A stretch of 64,000 nucleotides of DNA from Pseudomonadota bacterium (GCA_023416515.1 JAEZHP010000030.1:1-64000); one strand, 5' to 3'. Positions 54,458 through 64,000 are shown, counted from the stretch's first letter. The notes: generated by a model from the letters alone, not told the origin. A program made the numbers and translations.

Positions 54458-55680
54458 GCCGCGCGGACCGCCGGGACTCCGATCGTCGCTCGCGCCTTCG
54501 GCCCAGCAAGCATGCGCGCGCCCGCCGCCCGCACCTGGTCGAGAGTCACAGCGTCGATCTCGGCGACCGTTTCGGAGGGTTCGCGGAGATCGCCATAGGT
54601 CGACAGCGTCCTCGCCACGTAATTGGCCTGGCCCCAACTGCTCTCCAGGCTGAGCAATAGCCCCGCCTTCGCCTGGGCCTTGGCGCGCTCGAGCTCGCGC
54701 TCGCTGAGGTCGCTCGCGGCGCGGGCGAGCACGTCGAGAATGAGGTCCGACGCGGCCGCCGCCTGGCGCCGCGATGTCGCCGCATAAGCGTAGAAAATCC
54801 CGCTATCGCGATAGGGCGTCAGCGAGGCCCACACTGAATAAGCAAGCCCCCGCTCCTCGCGAACCGCCTGGAACAGCCGGCACGACGCCCCGCTTCCGAC
54901 GACGTCGGCGAACAGGCGCGAAGCATAATAATCGGGATGCGGGTGGCACGGAGCGGCGAAGGCCGCGGTGAGGTGCGCCTGGTCCGCGCGCGCCCGGCTC
55001 GCCCGCACTCCGCCGCCGAAATGGGCGGCCTCGGCATGGTCGATCAGGCCCGCCGGCAACGCTCCGAACCGTACGGCGGCAAGCTCGACAAGCCGCTCGT
55101 GATCGACCTTGCCGGCGGCGACCAGGGTCACGCTTCCGGCGCGATATTGCGACGTCCGCCAGCCATGGAGGTCGTCGACGGTGATCGCGGCGATGCTTCC
55201 TTCGTCGCCGAGCACCGAGCGGCCGAGCGGCTGGTCGGGATAGGCCGCGGTCCACAGCTCGTCGAAGATGATGTCCGACGGCGTGTCGCGCGCCTCGCCC
55301 AGCTCCTGGAGAACCACCTCCTTCTCGCGCGCGAGGTCGTCGGCGGCGAAATGGGGATGGAGGATCATGTCCGAGAGAAGCTCGATTCCGAGCGGCAGGT
55401 GCTCGGCGAGAAGGGTCGCGCTGAAGCTCGTCCCTTCGCGGTCGGTGGCGGCATTGAGGTCGCCGCCGACATCCTCGATCGCCTCGCTGATCTCGCGCGC
55501 GGTTCGCCCGCCCGCGCCCTTGAACACCATATGCTCGTAGAGATGGGCGATTCCGTTGAGCGCGGCCGGCTCGTGCCGCGACCCCGCTTCGGCATAGAGG
55601 CCGACCGCGACGGTCTCGAAGCCGGGCATCGCTCGGCTGGCGACGCGAAGGCCGTTGGGCAGGGTGGTGAGCTTCATCAT
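54454..55680 (-). CDS. M16 family zinc peptidase (pitrilysin/processing protease type)
   Basis: A 408-aa protein with the inverted zinc motif HLYEHMVFKG (HxxEH) and the third ligand Glu region, and domain II (RGLAYSVWASLTPYRDSGIFYAYA). Soluble peptidase of the kind adjacent to thrC in many alphaproteobacteria. ATG 55680 or the next ATG; no clear ribosome site. Confidence 0.92.
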   Translation of the reverse strand: MMKLTTLPNGLRVASRAMPGFETVAVGLYAEAGSRHEPAALNGIAHLYEHMVFKGAGGRTAREISEAIEDVGGDLNAATDREGTSFSATLLAEHLPLGIELLSDMILHPHFAADDLAREKEVVLQELGEARDTPSDIIFDELWTAAYPDQPLGRSVLGDEGSIAAITVDDLHGWRTSQYRAGSVTLVAAGKVDHERLVELAAVRFGALPAGLIDHAEAAHFGGGVRASRARADQAHLTAAFAAPCHPHPDYYASRLFADVVGSGASCRLFQAVREERGLAYSVWASLTPYRDSGIFYAYAATSRRQAAAASDLILDVLARAASDLSERELERAKAQAKAGLLLSLESSWGQANYVARTLSTYGDLREPSETVAEIDAVTLDQVRAAGARMLAGPKARATIGVPAVRAA

Positions 55681-55693
55681 GGAGGCGCGGAAC

Positions 55694-56470
55694 TTAAGAG
55701 TTCGGGGCGCCGCCCGCAACCGAGCGGCGGCGACCCCGCTTCGGGCCGAGCACGAGCCGCGCTGCCGATCCCCCGCCGCGCCGCCCGCTGAACAACAGGC
55801 CGCCGTCGAGATAGGAAGGATCGCCCATCTCGGCGACGAAGCGCCGCGCCCAATCCGCGCTGACCGAGTCGGTCTGGCGGTCAAGCTCCACCTCGGAAAG
55901 GTCGGCGCTGACTCCGGAGAGGCCGAGCAGCCCCGCGATGGCATCGATCGACCTCTGCGGGTCTTCGGCGACCTCCTCGTAGACCAGGCGAAGCGGCCGG
56001 ATGCCGTTGCGGGCGAAATAGCATTCCCAGCGCGCCTGGCCGTGGGCGAGGCGGGTCAGCCGGTCGGCGATGAGCCGCCCGCCGTAACGCGGCTCGCCGC
56101 CGGCCCGAACGGTCGATTTGTACTGGCCAGTCTGCTGGGCTCGGACCAGCGAGATCGCCTGGGCGAGGAGGTCGTTGCGGCGCAGGTGGATGAAATGGAG
56201 GCCCGGGAGCCGCTCCGCCCACCTCGTCCGCTCCGCCAGGTCGAAATGGGGCGAGAAGACCTTGAACCCGTAGATGCCGTTGTCGCTGCTCGCCTTGTCG
56301 AGCTTGTCGGCGAGCACCGCCGGGTCGCGGAGCATTTGCTCGACCACATCCGGCCGAGCGAACAATTCCCAGGGATTGCCGAGTTTGCCTGTCGACTTGA
56401 GCAGGCGGGCGAGAAAGGTGCTTCCCGACCGAGCCTCGCCGCAGATCACATAGCCCTTGCGGGGACTCAC
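55694..56470 (-). CDS. Stf0-type sulfotransferase
   Basis: A 258-aa sulfotransferase with PAPS-binding loop YVICGEARSGSTFLARLL and LHFIHLRRNDLLAQAISLVRAQQTGQY, as in Stf0 trehalose 2-sulfotransferase-like proteins. Ends in a basic, Gly/Arg-rich tail. GTG 56470 overlaps the surf1 stop. It is an unusual gene at this operon position. Acceptor not known. Confidence 0.85.
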   Translation of the reverse strand: MSPRKGYVICGEARSGSTFLARLLKSTGKLGNPWELFARPDVVEQMLRDPAVLADKLDKASSDNGIYGFKVFSPHFDLAERTRWAERLPGLHFIHLRRNDLLAQAISLVRAQQTGQYKSTVRAGGEPRYGGRLIADRLTRLAHGQARWECYFARNGIRPLRLVYEEVAEDPQRSIDAIAGLLGLSGVSADLSEVELDRQTDSVSADWARRFVAEMGDPSYLDGGLLFSGRRGGGSAARLVLGPKRGRRRSVAGGAPNS

Positions 56471-57078
56471 GCCGCTCCCCCCGGCTTCCTCCGCCGAAGC
56501 GCGAGCACGTAGATCACTGCGGCGGCAAGCGCGAAGAAGAACCATTGGACGGCATAAGCGAGGTGGTTGTTCGGGATGTCCTCGACCCGCGGCGGAGCGC
56601 TGGTCTCGAGCCCGGGCGCGGCCTGGGCGGCAGTGAGGATGATCGGGTGGCCCGGCTCGGTCGTCCCGACCACCCCCGCGACCGTCGCCGGAAGGGTCAG
56701 CCGGCGCGCCGCATCCGGTCGCTGCGACCAGCCGGAATTGACCTGGAGCCGCCCCGCCCATCCCGGCTCGCCCGGCCGGCACGGCACGTAGAAAGCATAG
56801 CCGCTCGCTCCGGCGAGGCTTCGGCCGGCGCGGGCGCTGACCTCGACGTCGCGCGCTCTGCAGCTCACCAGCGCTCGGCGGAAGGCGATCGGCCGTTCCG
56901 GCATATCCGTCCCGAGCAAGGGATCGAGATCGATCGCGGGCTGGCTCTGCGCGGCGGCGAGCTCGACGAGCATCCGCTCCTTCCACTGCGCACGCTGAAG
57001 CTGCCACACGCCGAGGGCGATCATCACCGCTACCGCGGCCGCGACGAGGATCGTCGGAACGATCGGAAGCCGCCTCAC
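56467..57078 (-). CDS. surf1: SURF1 family cytochrome oxidase biogenesis protein
   Basis: A 203-aa protein with N-terminal helix (VPTILVAAAVAVMIALGVWQLQRAQWK), the SURF1 central domain (VNSGWSQRPDA) and C-terminal helix (NNHLAYAVQWFFFALAAAVIYVLAL). It aids heme a insertion in the aa3 oxidase. It overlaps the DUF983 gene by 4 nt. Confidence 0.93.
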   Translation of the reverse strand: MRRLPIVPTILVAAAVAVMIALGVWQLQRAQWKERMLVELAAAQSQPAIDLDPLLGTDMPERPIAFRRALVSCRARDVEVSARAGRSLAGASGYAFYVPCRPGEPGWAGRLQVNSGWSQRPDAARRLTLPATVAGVVGTTEPGHPIILTAAQAAPGLETSAPPRVEDIPNNHLAYAVQWFFFALAAAVIYVLALRRRKPGGAA

Positions 57079-57470
57079 CGCCTATCCCCGTGCCGGGCCT
57101 CGGCGGCCCCGCGGCGATATTCGAGGATAAGCAGAAGCGCCTTGGCGATGCGAAGGCTTCCGATCACTGCGGCGGTGCCGATGGGCACCCACAGAAGCAG
57201 GTGAACCCAGAAAGGGGGCTCGGCGGCAAGCTCGAGCCACACCGCGAGAGCAGTGAGCAGCGCGCCCACTCCCAGGGTGAGGAAGGCCGCCGGCCCGTCG
57301 CCGACGTTGAAGGCGGAGAAATCGAGACCGCAGGCCTGGCAATGGGGTGCGAAGCGCACCGGCCCGGCGAACAAGGTCTTGTTGTCGCAGCGCGGGCACA
57401 GGCCGCGGAGCGCCGCCTGGAACGCTCCACTCCCGCTTGCGGGAGGGGTCGGGGGTGGGGTCACGGGCAT
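57075..57470 (-). CDS. DUF983 membrane protein with repeat-derived N-terminus
   Basis: A 131-aa protein. CPRCDNKTLF and APHCQACGLDFS form a CxxC...CxxC zinc ribbon, then GDGPAAFLTL and two helices as in DUF983 proteins found between ctaE and surf1. The start codon and first about 14 residues (PVTPPPTPPASGSG) come from a palindromic repeat element, so the native start may differ. Confidence 0.85.
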   Translation of the reverse strand: MPVTPPPTPPASGSGAFQAALRGLCPRCDNKTLFAGPVRFAPHCQACGLDFSAFNVGDGPAAFLTLGVGALLTALAVWLELAAEPPFWVHLLLWVPIGTAAVIGSLRIAKALLLILEYRRGAAEARHGDRR

Positions 57471-57527
57471 CGCGCGCGGCGGCTCCTGAAGGCCCACCCC
57501 TTGATCCCCTCCCGCAAGCGGGAGGGG
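57430..57527. repeat. Paired palindromic repeats around the DUF983 start
   Basis: Two copies of a CTCCCGC-NN-GCGGGAG hairpin lie at 57430-57445 and 57506-57527 (the second extends to 11-bp arms). Each adjoins GC-rich GGGGTCGGGGGTGGGGT-like sequence. They have no T-run, so they act more like a dispersed palindromic element than a terminator, though the second lies 11 bp after the ctaE stop. Confidence 0.6.
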
Positions 57528-57537
57528 AGATTTGAGA

Positions 57538-58362
57538 TCAATGATATTGGGCGCCCCAACCGCCCCACACGTAGATGCACAGGAAGAGGAACAGCCACAC
57601 CACGTCGACGAAGTGCCAGTACCAGGCGGCAGCCTCGAAGCCGAAATGCTGCCGGGGCGTGAAGTGGCCCTTATGCGCACGGATCGCGCAGATGATCAGG
57701 AAGATCGTCCCGACGATGACGTGGAAGCCGTGGAAGCCGGTCGCCATGAAGAAGACCGACGTATAGACGTTGTCGCCGAAGCCGAACGGCGCGTGCATAT
57801 ATTCGTAGGCCTGGACTCCGGTGAAGACGAGGCCAAGGCCGACGGTCAGCCAAAGGCCCTGGATCAGCCCCTTGCGGTCGCCGTGGATGAGCGCGTGGTG
57901 GGCCCAGGTCACGGTCGTTCCCGAGCAGAGCAGGATCATCGTGTTGAGCAGCGGCCAAGTGAACGGATCGAGGACGTGCATGCCCTCGGGCGGCCACACT
58001 CCGCCGACGCTCTCCACCGCGGACGGGAACAGGGACGCGTTGAAATAGGCCCAGAACCAGGCGACGAAGAACATCACCTCGGAGGCGATGAACAGGATCA
58101 TTCCGTAGCGCAGGTGGAGCTGGACGATCGGGGTATGGTCGCCGCGATGGGCCTCGCGGACGACGTCCACCCACCAGCTGAACATCGTGAACAGGACGCC
58201 GATCACTCCGGCGCCGAACACCCAGGGGCCGCCGGTGCCGAAATGGTCCGGGTGGAACCACATGACGAGGCCGAGGAACAGCACTCCGGCGCTGATCGAT
58301 CCGATCAGCGGCCACAGGCTCGGCTCGAGGATGTGATACTGGTGGTTCTTGGCTCCAGCCAT
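57538..58362 (-). CDS. ctaE: aa3-type cytochrome c oxidase subunit III
   Basis: A 274-aa seven-helix subunit: [15 protein letters not shown] at the start, [45 protein letters not shown] and [15 protein letters not shown] are subunit III landmarks. Shapes the proton-pumping aa3 oxidase. Confidence 0.96.
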   Translation of the reverse strand: MAGAKNHQYHILEPSLWPLIGSISAGVLFLGLVMWFHPDHFGTGGPWVFGAGVIGVLFTMFSWWVDVVREAHRGDHTPIVQLHLRYGMILFIASEVMFFVAWFWAYFNASLFPSAVESVGGVWPPEGMHVLDPFTWPLLNTMILLCSGTTVTWAHHALIHGDRKGLIQGLWLTVGLGLVFTGVQAYEYMHAPFGFGDNVYTSVFFMATGFHGFHVIVGTIFLIICAIRAHKGHFTPRQHFGFEAAAWYWHFVDVVWLFLFLCIYVWGGWGAQYH

Positions 58363-58412
58363 GCGTTTCGTCCCTGTCGATCGTTCCGGCTCGCGCCGTC
58401 TTTGGGTTGCCT

Positions 58413-58991
58413 CTAGCTTCCGCTTTGCGGCTGCTCAACCGGATAAAAGGTGTAGGAAAGCGTGATCTCGGTGATGTCCCTCGCGTCGGGATCGTCGAGG
58501 ATCGCCGGATCGACGTAGAAGATCACCGGCATCTGCACTTCCTGCCCCGCCTGGAGCGTCTGCTCGGTGAAGCAGAAGCACTGGATCTTGTTGAAATATT
58601 TGCCGGCCTGGACCGGAGTGACGTTGAACGTCGCGGTGCCGGTCAGCGCGTGGGTGGACATGTTGCGGGCGCGGTAGAGCGCCATGTTGCGCTGGCCGAT
58701 CGGAACGGTGCGGTGGGTCTGCACCGGCTGGAAGCGCCACTGGAGGTTGCGGTCGGTGTTGGCGTCGAAGCGGATGCTGACCGACTGACCGGGCACCGGC
58801 CGCACCTGCGCGGCGACCGCCTCGTCCACCTTCATCGTGGTGCCGGCGAAGCCCGTCACCTGGCAGAAGATCCGGTAGAGCGGCACGCTCGCGAATGCGA
58901 GGCCGACCATCGCCACAACGATCAGTGCGGCGATTGCGGCGGTCCGGCCGTTCTTGCGCGCGAGCCGCTGCTTTTCGGCGAGGCTCGTCAT
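58413..58991 (-). CDS. ctaG: Cytochrome c oxidase copper chaperone CtaG/Cox11
   Basis: A 192-aa protein with one N-terminal helix, [16 protein letters not shown] and the copper-binding [14 protein letters not shown] (CxC). It delivers copper to CuB of subunit I. Overlap with coxF is 4 nt. Confidence 0.95.
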   Translation of the reverse strand: MTSLAEKQRLARKNGRTAAIAALIVVAMVGLAFASVPLYRIFCQVTGFAGTTMKVDEAVAAQVRPVPGQSVSIRFDANTDRNLQWRFQPVQTHRTVPIGQRNMALYRARNMSTHALTGTATFNVTPVQAGKYFNKIQCFCFTEQTLQAGQEVQMPVIFYVDPAILDDPDARDITEITLSYTFYPVEQPQSGS

Positions 58992-59116
58992 TGCGCGCCC
59001 ATCCGGGCGATGGTGATGAAGTAGAGAAGGATCACGAAGGCTGCGAGGGCGCCCCCCATCACCATCGATCGGGCGCGCTGGCGGCGGCGGACTTCTTTGT
59101 GGTCGAGGTCGGTCAT
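58988..59116 (-). CDS. Small cytochrome oxidase operon protein CoxF-like
   Basis: A 42-aa protein: [21 protein letters not shown] then a single helix ([18 protein letters not shown]). Sits between ctaB and ctaG with 4-nt overlaps on both sides, as CoxF does in alphaproteobacterial cox operons. Role in assembly is inferred. Confidence 0.8.
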   Translation of the reverse strand: MTDLDHKEVRRRQRARSMVMGGALAAFVILLYFITIARMGAQ

Positions 59117-60018
59117 GCGAGCAACATGCGGTCGGCGACGAGCGCGCCGAACAGCACGAAAAGATAGAGGACGGAATATTTGAACAAGGTCTTCTCCGGC
59201 CTCATTGCCGCCGGATCCTCGGATCGGTTGCGAAGCACCGGCCAGGCGAGAGCGATGAAGACCAGCGACAGGACCGAGGCGACAATTCCGTAGATCGCTC
59301 CGGTCTCGCCGAGCGGCCACGGGGCGACCGCCACCGCGGCCATGATGATCGTGTAGATGAACACCTGCTGCCGGGTGACCCGGAAACCGTGGGTCACCGG
59401 AAGCATCGGCACTCCGGCCTTCGCATAGTCGGTCCGCACGAACAGCGACAGCGCCCAGAAATGCGGCGGCGTCCAGGCGAACACCAGGGCAAAGAGAAGC
59501 ACCGGCAGAAGCGCGACGTCGCCGGTCACCGCCGCCCAGCCGATCACCGGCGGGAAGGCGCCGGCCGCCCCGCCGATGACGATGTTCTGGGGAGTCCGCG
59601 GCTTCAGCCACATCGTGTAGATGACGACATAATAGAGGATCGACACGGTCAGCACCGCGGCCGCAAGCCAGTTGGTCGCGAGCCCCATCAGGAGCACTGA
59701 GAAAACCGACAGCGCGACCCCGAAGAACAGCGCCGAATCGCGGTCCATCCGGCCCGCCGGAAGCGGCCGCTTGGCGGTGCGCTTCATCTTGGCGTCCAGT
59801 TCCGCCTCATACCATTGGTTGAGCGCGCCGGCGGCGCCCGCGCCCAGGGCGATGCACAGGACTGCGGTGAAGGCGAGAACGGGGTGAAGAGTGCCCGGCG
59901 CCGCGAGCAGCCCGCACGCGCCCGTGAAGACGACGAGAGTCATCACCCGCGGCTTGGTCAGCGCGATGAAATCGCGCCATTCGGCGGGAAGGGTCGGTGA
60001 GCGGTCGGCGGCGATCAT
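59113..60018 (-). CDS. ctaB: Heme o synthase (protoheme IX farnesyltransferase)
   Basis: A 301-aa UbiA-family enzyme. [15 protein letters not shown], the Asp-rich site [23 protein letters not shown], and [14 protein letters not shown] are CtaB motifs. Makes heme o for heme a. The start is ATG 60018; an upstream extension to 60066 is not supported. Confidence 0.95.
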   Translation of the reverse strand: MIAADRSPTLPAEWRDFIALTKPRVMTLVVFTGACGLLAAPGTLHPVLAFTAVLCIALGAGAAGALNQWYEAELDAKMKRTAKRPLPAGRMDRDSALFFGVALSVFSVLLMGLATNWLAAAVLTVSILYYVVIYTMWLKPRTPQNIVIGGAAGAFPPVIGWAAVTGDVALLPVLLFALVFAWTPPHFWALSLFVRTDYAKAGVPMLPVTHGFRVTRQQVFIYTIIMAAVAVAPWPLGETGAIYGIVASVLSLVFIALAWPVLRNRSEDPAAMRPEKTLFKYSVLYLFVLFGALVADRMLLA

Positions 60019-60123
60019 GATTGGCCCAGCCCTATAGGCCGGACTCCCCCTGGGGAGAAGGGCCATTTGCCCGCTACCGCATTGGTCCGGGCCGGAAACT
60101 GCCGGTGGCAGCTCAACCCTTCC

Positions 60124-60174
60124 CGCTCGTCCTGAGCGAAGTCGAAGGGCGTTTTCGAAGGCTCAGGGCGAGCG
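60124..60174. repeat. Stem-loop repeat between ctaB and ctaD
   Basis: CGCTCGTCCTGAGC (60124-60137) and GCTCAGGGCGAGCG (60161-60174) form a 14-bp stem with one mismatch around a 23-nt loop that includes GAAGTCGAAGGGCG. The 'CCTGAGCGAAGTCGAAGG' type motif is a common dispersed element in alphaproteobacteria (from memory). It could attenuate ctaB relative to ctaD. Confidence 0.55.
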
Positions 60175-60213
60175 AGGATTGGGTGCCCTGCATTCATGCA
60201 TTCCCCAGAAACG

Positions 60214-60243
60214 GAAGCGCCCGGAGTTTGCCCCGGGCGCTTC
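60214..60243 (-). terminator. Hairpin downstream of ctaD
   Basis: An 11-bp perfect stem (GAAGCGCCCGG / CCGGGCGCTTC) with an 8-nt loop begins 24 bp after the ctaD stop. Only a short T-rich tail (CGTTTC) follows on the minus strand, so termination may be partial. Confidence 0.5.
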
Positions 60244-60267
60244 GCGTTTCAGCCTGAGCGGCCTGCC

Positions 60268-61971
60268 TTAATGATGCTTGGTGTCCTCGATCACCGGCAG
60301 GGTCTCGAACTGGTGGTACGGCGGCGGGCTGGACAGCGTCCATTCCAGCGTCGTGGCGCCTTCGCCCCAAGGATTGGCCGGCGCCTTCTTCCCGGCAACG
60401 AAGGTGTAGATGATGTTGAGGAAGAAGAAGATCATGCCGAAGGCCATGATCATGTAGCCGGTGGTGGCGAGCTCGTTCCACGGCTGGAAGGCCGGGGTGT
60501 AGTCCGGATAGCGCCGAGCCATTCCGTCCAGCCCGAGGAAGTGCATCGGGAAGAACAGGATGTTCACGCCCACGAAGAAGATCCAGAAGTGGAGCTGGCC
60601 GAGGATCTCGCTGTACATCCGGCCCGACATCTTCGGGAACCAGTAATAGAAGCCGGCGAACAGCGCGAACACCGCTCCCAGCGACAGCACATAGTGGAAG
60701 TGGGCGACGACGTAGTAGGTGTCGTGCATGTAGTTGTCGATGCCGCCGTTGGCGAGGACGACGCCGGTCACGCCGCCGACGGTGAACATGAAGATGAAGC
60801 CCAGCGCCCACATCATCGGCGTCTGGAAGGTCAGCGAGCCGCCCCACATGGTGGCGATCCAGCTGAACACCTTGATGCCGGTCGGGACCGCGATCACCAT
60901 CGTCGCCGCGGTGAAGTACATCTTCGTGTTCACGTCCATTCCGACCGTGAACATGTGGTGAGCCCACACGATGAAGCCGATCACGCCGATCGCGACCATG
61001 GCGTAGGCCATGCCGAGATAGCCGAACACCGGCTTGCGGCTGAACGTCGCGACGATGTGGCTGATCATGCCGAAGCCCGGCAGGATCATGATGTACACCT
61101 CGGGGTGGCCGAAGAACCAGAACAGGTGCTGGTAGAGGACCGGGTCGCCGCCGCCTTCCGCGTTGAAGAAGTCGGTTCCGAAGTTGCGGTCCGTGAGGAG
61201 CATGGTGATCGCGCCCGCGAGCACCGGCAGAGCCAGCAGAAGCAGGAAGGCGGTAACCAGCACCGACCAGGCGAACAGCGGCATCTTGTGCAGCGTCATG
61301 CCCGGAGCGCGCATGTTGAAGATGGTCGTGATGAAGTTGATCGCGCCGAGGATCGAGCTCGCGCCCGCAAGGTGGAGCGAGAAGATCGCGAAATCGACCG
61401 CGGGGCCCTGGCTTCCGCTCGTCGAGAGCGGCGCATAGACCGTCCAGCCGGTGCCCGCGCCGAGCCCGCTTCCACCCGGCATGAACACCGAAGCGAGGAG
61501 CAGGAGGAAGGCCGGCGGAAGCAGCCAGAAGCTGATGTTGTTCATGCGCGGGAACGCCATGTCCGGCGCTCCGATCATGATCGGAACGAACCAGTTGCCG
61601 AAGCCGCCGATCATCGCCGGCATCACCATGAAGAACACCATGATGAGGCCGTGCGCGGTGATCAGCACGTTCCAGAAGTGGTTGGCGTTGTTGAAGTCCT
61701 GCGGACCCGCGCCGACCCAGGAGGCGAAGAAGTTCGCCCAGCCCTCGAGATACTGGATTCCGGGCTCGGCGAGCTCGACCCGCATCATGCCCGAGATTCC
61801 GCCGCCGATGATCCCCGCGATGATCGCGAAGATCAGGTACAGCGTGCCGATGTCCTTGTGGTTCGTCGACATGAACCAGCGGGCGAAGAAGCCCGGCTTA
61901 TGGTCGGCATGTGCATCGTGATGGTCGTGGGCCGCCTCGAAGTGAGCGGCGTTGGCCGTGGTGTCCGTCAT
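60268..61971 (-). CDS. ctaD: aa3-type cytochrome c oxidase subunit I
   Basis: A 567-aa twelve-helix catalytic subunit. [14 protein letters not shown] at the start, heme a/CuB sites [33 protein letters not shown] (His-Tyr pair), [13 protein letters not shown] and [15 protein letters not shown] His-rich stretch ([10 protein letters not shown]) precedes the first helix. Start ATG 61971. It ends EDTKHH. Confidence 0.97.
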   Translation of the reverse strand: MTDTTANAAHFEAAHDHHDAHADHKPGFFARWFMSTNHKDIGTLYLIFAIIAGIIGGGISGMMRVELAEPGIQYLEGWANFFASWVGAGPQDFNNANHFWNVLITAHGLIMVFFMVMPAMIGGFGNWFVPIMIGAPDMAFPRMNNISFWLLPPAFLLLLASVFMPGGSGLGAGTGWTVYAPLSTSGSQGPAVDFAIFSLHLAGASSILGAINFITTIFNMRAPGMTLHKMPLFAWSVLVTAFLLLLALPVLAGAITMLLTDRNFGTDFFNAEGGGDPVLYQHLFWFFGHPEVYIMILPGFGMISHIVATFSRKPVFGYLGMAYAMVAIGVIGFIVWAHHMFTVGMDVNTKMYFTAATMVIAVPTGIKVFSWIATMWGGSLTFQTPMMWALGFIFMFTVGGVTGVVLANGGIDNYMHDTYYVVAHFHYVLSLGAVFALFAGFYYWFPKMSGRMYSEILGQLHFWIFFVGVNILFFPMHFLGLDGMARRYPDYTPAFQPWNELATTGYMIMAFGMIFFFLNIIYTFVAGKKAPANPWGEGATTLEWTLSSPPPYHQFETLPVIEDTKHH

Positions 61972-61981
61972 GATCTGTGCC

Positions 61982-63145
61982 TTACATGCCTTCCGGGGAC
62001 CGCTCGCGAACCGTCGCCTGGTTCGTGGTGGCCTGAACTTCGTTGGTGGGTTGGACCGGCTCGCTGCCGTTCGCCTGCTCGGCCGCCAGAGCGTTGCCGA
62101 GCGTGTTCGCCTGGGTCGAATCCGGGTTGGCGGCAGCGGTCTGCGCACCCGGCATCGTGCCGCCCTTCGAGGCGACCCATGCCTGGAACGCGGCCGGGCT
62201 CACCACCTCGACTGCGATCGGCATATAGGCGTGGCGGGCACCGCACAGCTCGTAGCACATGCCGAAATAGAGGCCCTCGCGCTCGGCTCGGAACCAGGTC
62301 TCGTTGAGACGGCCGGGGACGGCGTCCATCTTCACCCAGAAAGCGGGAACGCCGAACGCGTGGATGACGTCCGCGGAGGTGACGATGAGCTTCACCGTGG
62401 CGCCGACCGGGACCACCATCCGCTCGTCGACCGCAAGTCGCGGAGCGCCGTCGGCGTCGGTGCGGAAGCGCGAGCCGGGCTCTGCGTCGGCCTGCTCCGG
62501 AAGCATGTTCGAGGTCAGCTCGATGCCATGGTCCGGATATTCGTAGGTCCAATACCATTGGTTGCCGATCACCTTGACGGTGAGGTCGGCGTTGGGCGGC
62601 GAATATTGGTTCGCGAGCAGCCGGATCGACGGCACCGCGATGACGATCAGGATGAGGACCGGAACCAGCGTCCAGATCACCTCGACCAGGGTGTTGTGGG
62701 TCGTGCGCGACGGCACCGGATTGGCGGCGCGGCGGTAGCGCAGGATCACGTAGATCATCAGGATGAGGACGATCAGGGTGATGATCGTGATCGCCGGCAT
62801 CAGGATGTAATTGTGGAAGCCGGCGGCCTCGCGGCCGATCGGGGTGACCTGGTCCTGGAGGCCCATGCGGCCGTCGGGCTGGCCGATCGTCGGGTGCGGC
62901 AGGACGGAGCTGGAATAAGCCGGCTGGCCGGCTGGGGTCGCCTCGGCCGGAGTCGGGGACGCCGCGGCCTGCGCGTTGGCGCCGGCCTGCGGCTGGACGG
63001 CGGAGTCGGCGGGAGCCGGTGCCGAAGTTGGAGTATCGGACGCCTGCGCGGCGGGCGCGCTCTGGGCCGGCGCCTGCTGCGCCAGGGCCGCCGGGCCGAG
63101 GCCGAATGCGGCGGCGACGGCAATGAACTTAAGCCAGGTCTTCAT
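61982..63145 (-). CDS. ctaC: aa3-type cytochrome c oxidase subunit II, with long low-complexity ends
   Basis: A 387-aa subunit II with signal peptide ([22 protein letters not shown]), an Ala/Pro-rich insert of about 60 residues, two helices, and the CuA domain ([23 protein letters not shown], Cys-Cys-His-Met ligands). The C-terminus has a Gln/Asn/Thr-rich tail of about 60 residues. Accepts electrons from cytochrome c. 10 bp before ctaD. Confidence 0.96.
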   Translation of the reverse strand: MKTWLKFIAVAAAFGLGPAALAQQAPAQSAPAAQASDTPTSAPAPADSAVQPQAGANAQAAASPTPAEATPAGQPAYSSSVLPHPTIGQPDGRMGLQDQVTPIGREAAGFHNYILMPAITIITLIVLILMIYVILRYRRAANPVPSRTTHNTLVEVIWTLVPVLILIVIAVPSIRLLANQYSPPNADLTVKVIGNQWYWTYEYPDHGIELTSNMLPEQADAEPGSRFRTDADGAPRLAVDERMVVPVGATVKLIVTSADVIHAFGVPAFWVKMDAVPGRLNETWFRAEREGLYFGMCYELCGARHAYMPIAVEVVSPAAFQAWVASKGGTMPGAQTAAANPDSTQANTLGNALAAEQANGSEPVQPTNEVQATTNQATVRERSPEGM

Positions 63146-63330
63146 CTAAGCCCCTCGAGACCGCCCGGACGGACGGTAGGTGGTTGCGCCGGGTCGCGCA
63201 TTCGCGCGGCCTTATAGGCAGCCCGTCGGCGCGTCTCAAGCATGTTCAGCCCGCTTTCATATGCCTTGATGCGGCGCGTGCCGCGGCCATATCGGGGCCG
63301 CAGTTTGAAGGCTAGAGGGGGACCGAGAGG

Positions 63331-63924
63331 ATGATGCGGATGACGAGCGACGAGGTGCTTGGCGAGTTTCGTGCCGCCGGCGCGTTGATGGAGGGGCATT
63401 TCATCCTCTCCTCGGGCCTTCGCTCGCCCTTGTTCATCCAGAAAATGCGGGTGTTCGAGGATCCGGCGCGCACCGAGACCCTGTGCCGAGCGCTCGCCGA
63501 CGTCATCCGCGACCGCTTCGGCGAGGTCGACCTCGTCGTCTCTCCGGCGATGGGCGGGATCATCCCCGGCTACGAGACCGCGCGTGCGCTCGGCTGCCGC
63601 GCCGTCTTCGTCGAGCGGGTCGACGGCGAGTTCCAGCTTCGCCGCGGCTTCGAGATCAAGCCCGGCGAGCGGGTCGTCATCGTCGAGGACATCGTCACCA
63701 CCGGCCTCTCCTCGCGCGAATGCATCGAAGCGGTGCGCAAGCATCCCGGCACCCTGGTCGGCGAAGGCTGTCTCATCGACCGCTCGGGCGGCAAAGCCGA
63801 TCTCGGCCTCCCGCTCGTCAGCCTGTGCACTCTCGACATCCCGGCTTATGCCGAGGACTCGCTTCCGCCCGAGCTCGCCGCGATCCCCGCGATCAAGCCC
63901 GGCAGCCGCGGCCTCGCCGCCTGA
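63331..63924 (+). CDS. pyrE: Orotate phosphoribosyltransferase PyrE
   Basis: A 197-aa enzyme of pyrimidine synthesis. [27 protein letters not shown] and the PRPP motif [13 protein letters not shown] are present. ATG 63331 is used; an in-frame ATG at 63340 with GAGAGG upstream is also plausible. The 185-bp gap to ctaC holds no clear motif. Confidence 0.95.
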   Translation: MMRMTSDEVLGEFRAAGALMEGHFILSSGLRSPLFIQKMRVFEDPARTETLCRALADVIRDRFGEVDLVVSPAMGGIIPGYETARALGCRAVFVERVDGEFQLRRGFEIKPGERVVIVEDIVTTGLSSRECIEAVRKHPGTLVGEGCLIDRSGGKADLGLPLVSLCTLDIPAYAEDSLPPELAAIPAIKPGSRGLAA

Positions 63925-64000
63925 TGCTTCGGCTGGGCGTCAACATCGATCACGTCGCGACCATCCGCAACGCGCGCGGCGGCGAGCATCCCGACCCGGT
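63924..64000 (+). CDS. pdxJ: Pyridoxine 5'-phosphate synthase PdxJ (5' end only)
   Basis: The first 25 codons, [20 protein letters not shown] then EHPDP, match the N-terminus of PdxJ, the last step of pyridoxine phosphate synthesis. ATG overlaps the pyrE stop by 1 nt. The gene runs off the right edge. Confidence 0.93.
   Translation, partial: MLRLGVNIDHVATIRNARGGEHPDP

Noticed and set aside
60196..62307. A 703-codon open frame opposite ctaD
   Set aside because: The composition is Asp/His/Arg-rich repeats without a family, and it is antisense to an unmistakable oxidase subunit I.

Overview
The window is GC-rich alphaproteobacterial chromosome, most likely from a sphingomonad (Sphingomonadales). 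The signs are the gene families, the crtZ/crtW/crtY/crtI/crtB carotenoid set, an EL222-type LOV-HTH photoreceptor, and an aa3 oxidase operon ordered ctaC-ctaD-ctaB-coxF-ctaG-ctaE. Genes are densely packed and many junctions are 4-nt ATGA/GTGA overlaps.

Layout. (1) 1-10.7 kb, anaerobic and nitrogen-oxide functions: a fused double NarK transporter (cut by the left edge), moaA, an Fe-S FNR-type regulator, B12-dependent ribonucleotide reductase nrdJ, a Fur-box-headed trio of small genes, and nnrU and nnrS. FNR-type boxes lie between moaA and the regulator gene and upstream of narK. (2) 10.7-20.3 kb, the cbb3 oxidase operon ccoNOQP-ccoG-fixH-ccoI-ccoS followed by hemN. (3) 20.3-29.2 kb, stress and oxygen sensing: an alpha/beta hydrolase, a DUF4010 membrane protein, two tandem universal stress proteins, a heme-PAS FixL with FixJ, and a CoA-transferase. 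(4) 29.2-32.3 kb, an accessory strip of small ORFs, a decayed YczE fragment, a lone HicB-like protein and a frameshifted integrase. (5) 32.3-40.8 kb, carotenoid and isoprenoid genes: sulfotransferase-crtZ-crtW, crtY-crtI-crtB, a DUF2141 protein, ispH and a prenyl diphosphate synthase. (6) 40.8-49.1 kb, a compact his operon with an unusual gene architecture (long HisG, HisC-HisB fusion, HisIE fusion). It is headed by a TrpR-like regulator and ends in hisN and a LOV-HTH blue-light regulator. (7) 49.1-51.2 kb, an integration scar at tRNA-Ser(GGA) with a truncated integrase and helically phased repeats. (8) 51.2-64 kb, core genes: phhB, a metallopeptidase, ccmAB, a lipoprotein, an rRNA methyltransferase-like gene, an M16 peptidase, an Stf0 sulfotransferase, surf1, the aa3 oxidase operon, pyrE and the start of pdxJ.

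How it fits together. The left third is a low-oxygen kit. FixLJ and the Fe-S FNR would sense O2, cbb3 oxidase would respire at low O2, and NarK/MoaA would support nitrate respiration. NrdJ and HemN make deoxynucleotides and heme without O2, and NnrS/NnrU are tied to nitric oxide metabolism. The right half pairs photoprotection (carotenoids) with a light sensor embedded in a histidine operon, which is the most unexpected arrangement seen here. The two cytochrome oxidases (cbb3 and aa3) fit a life that shifts between low and full oxygen.
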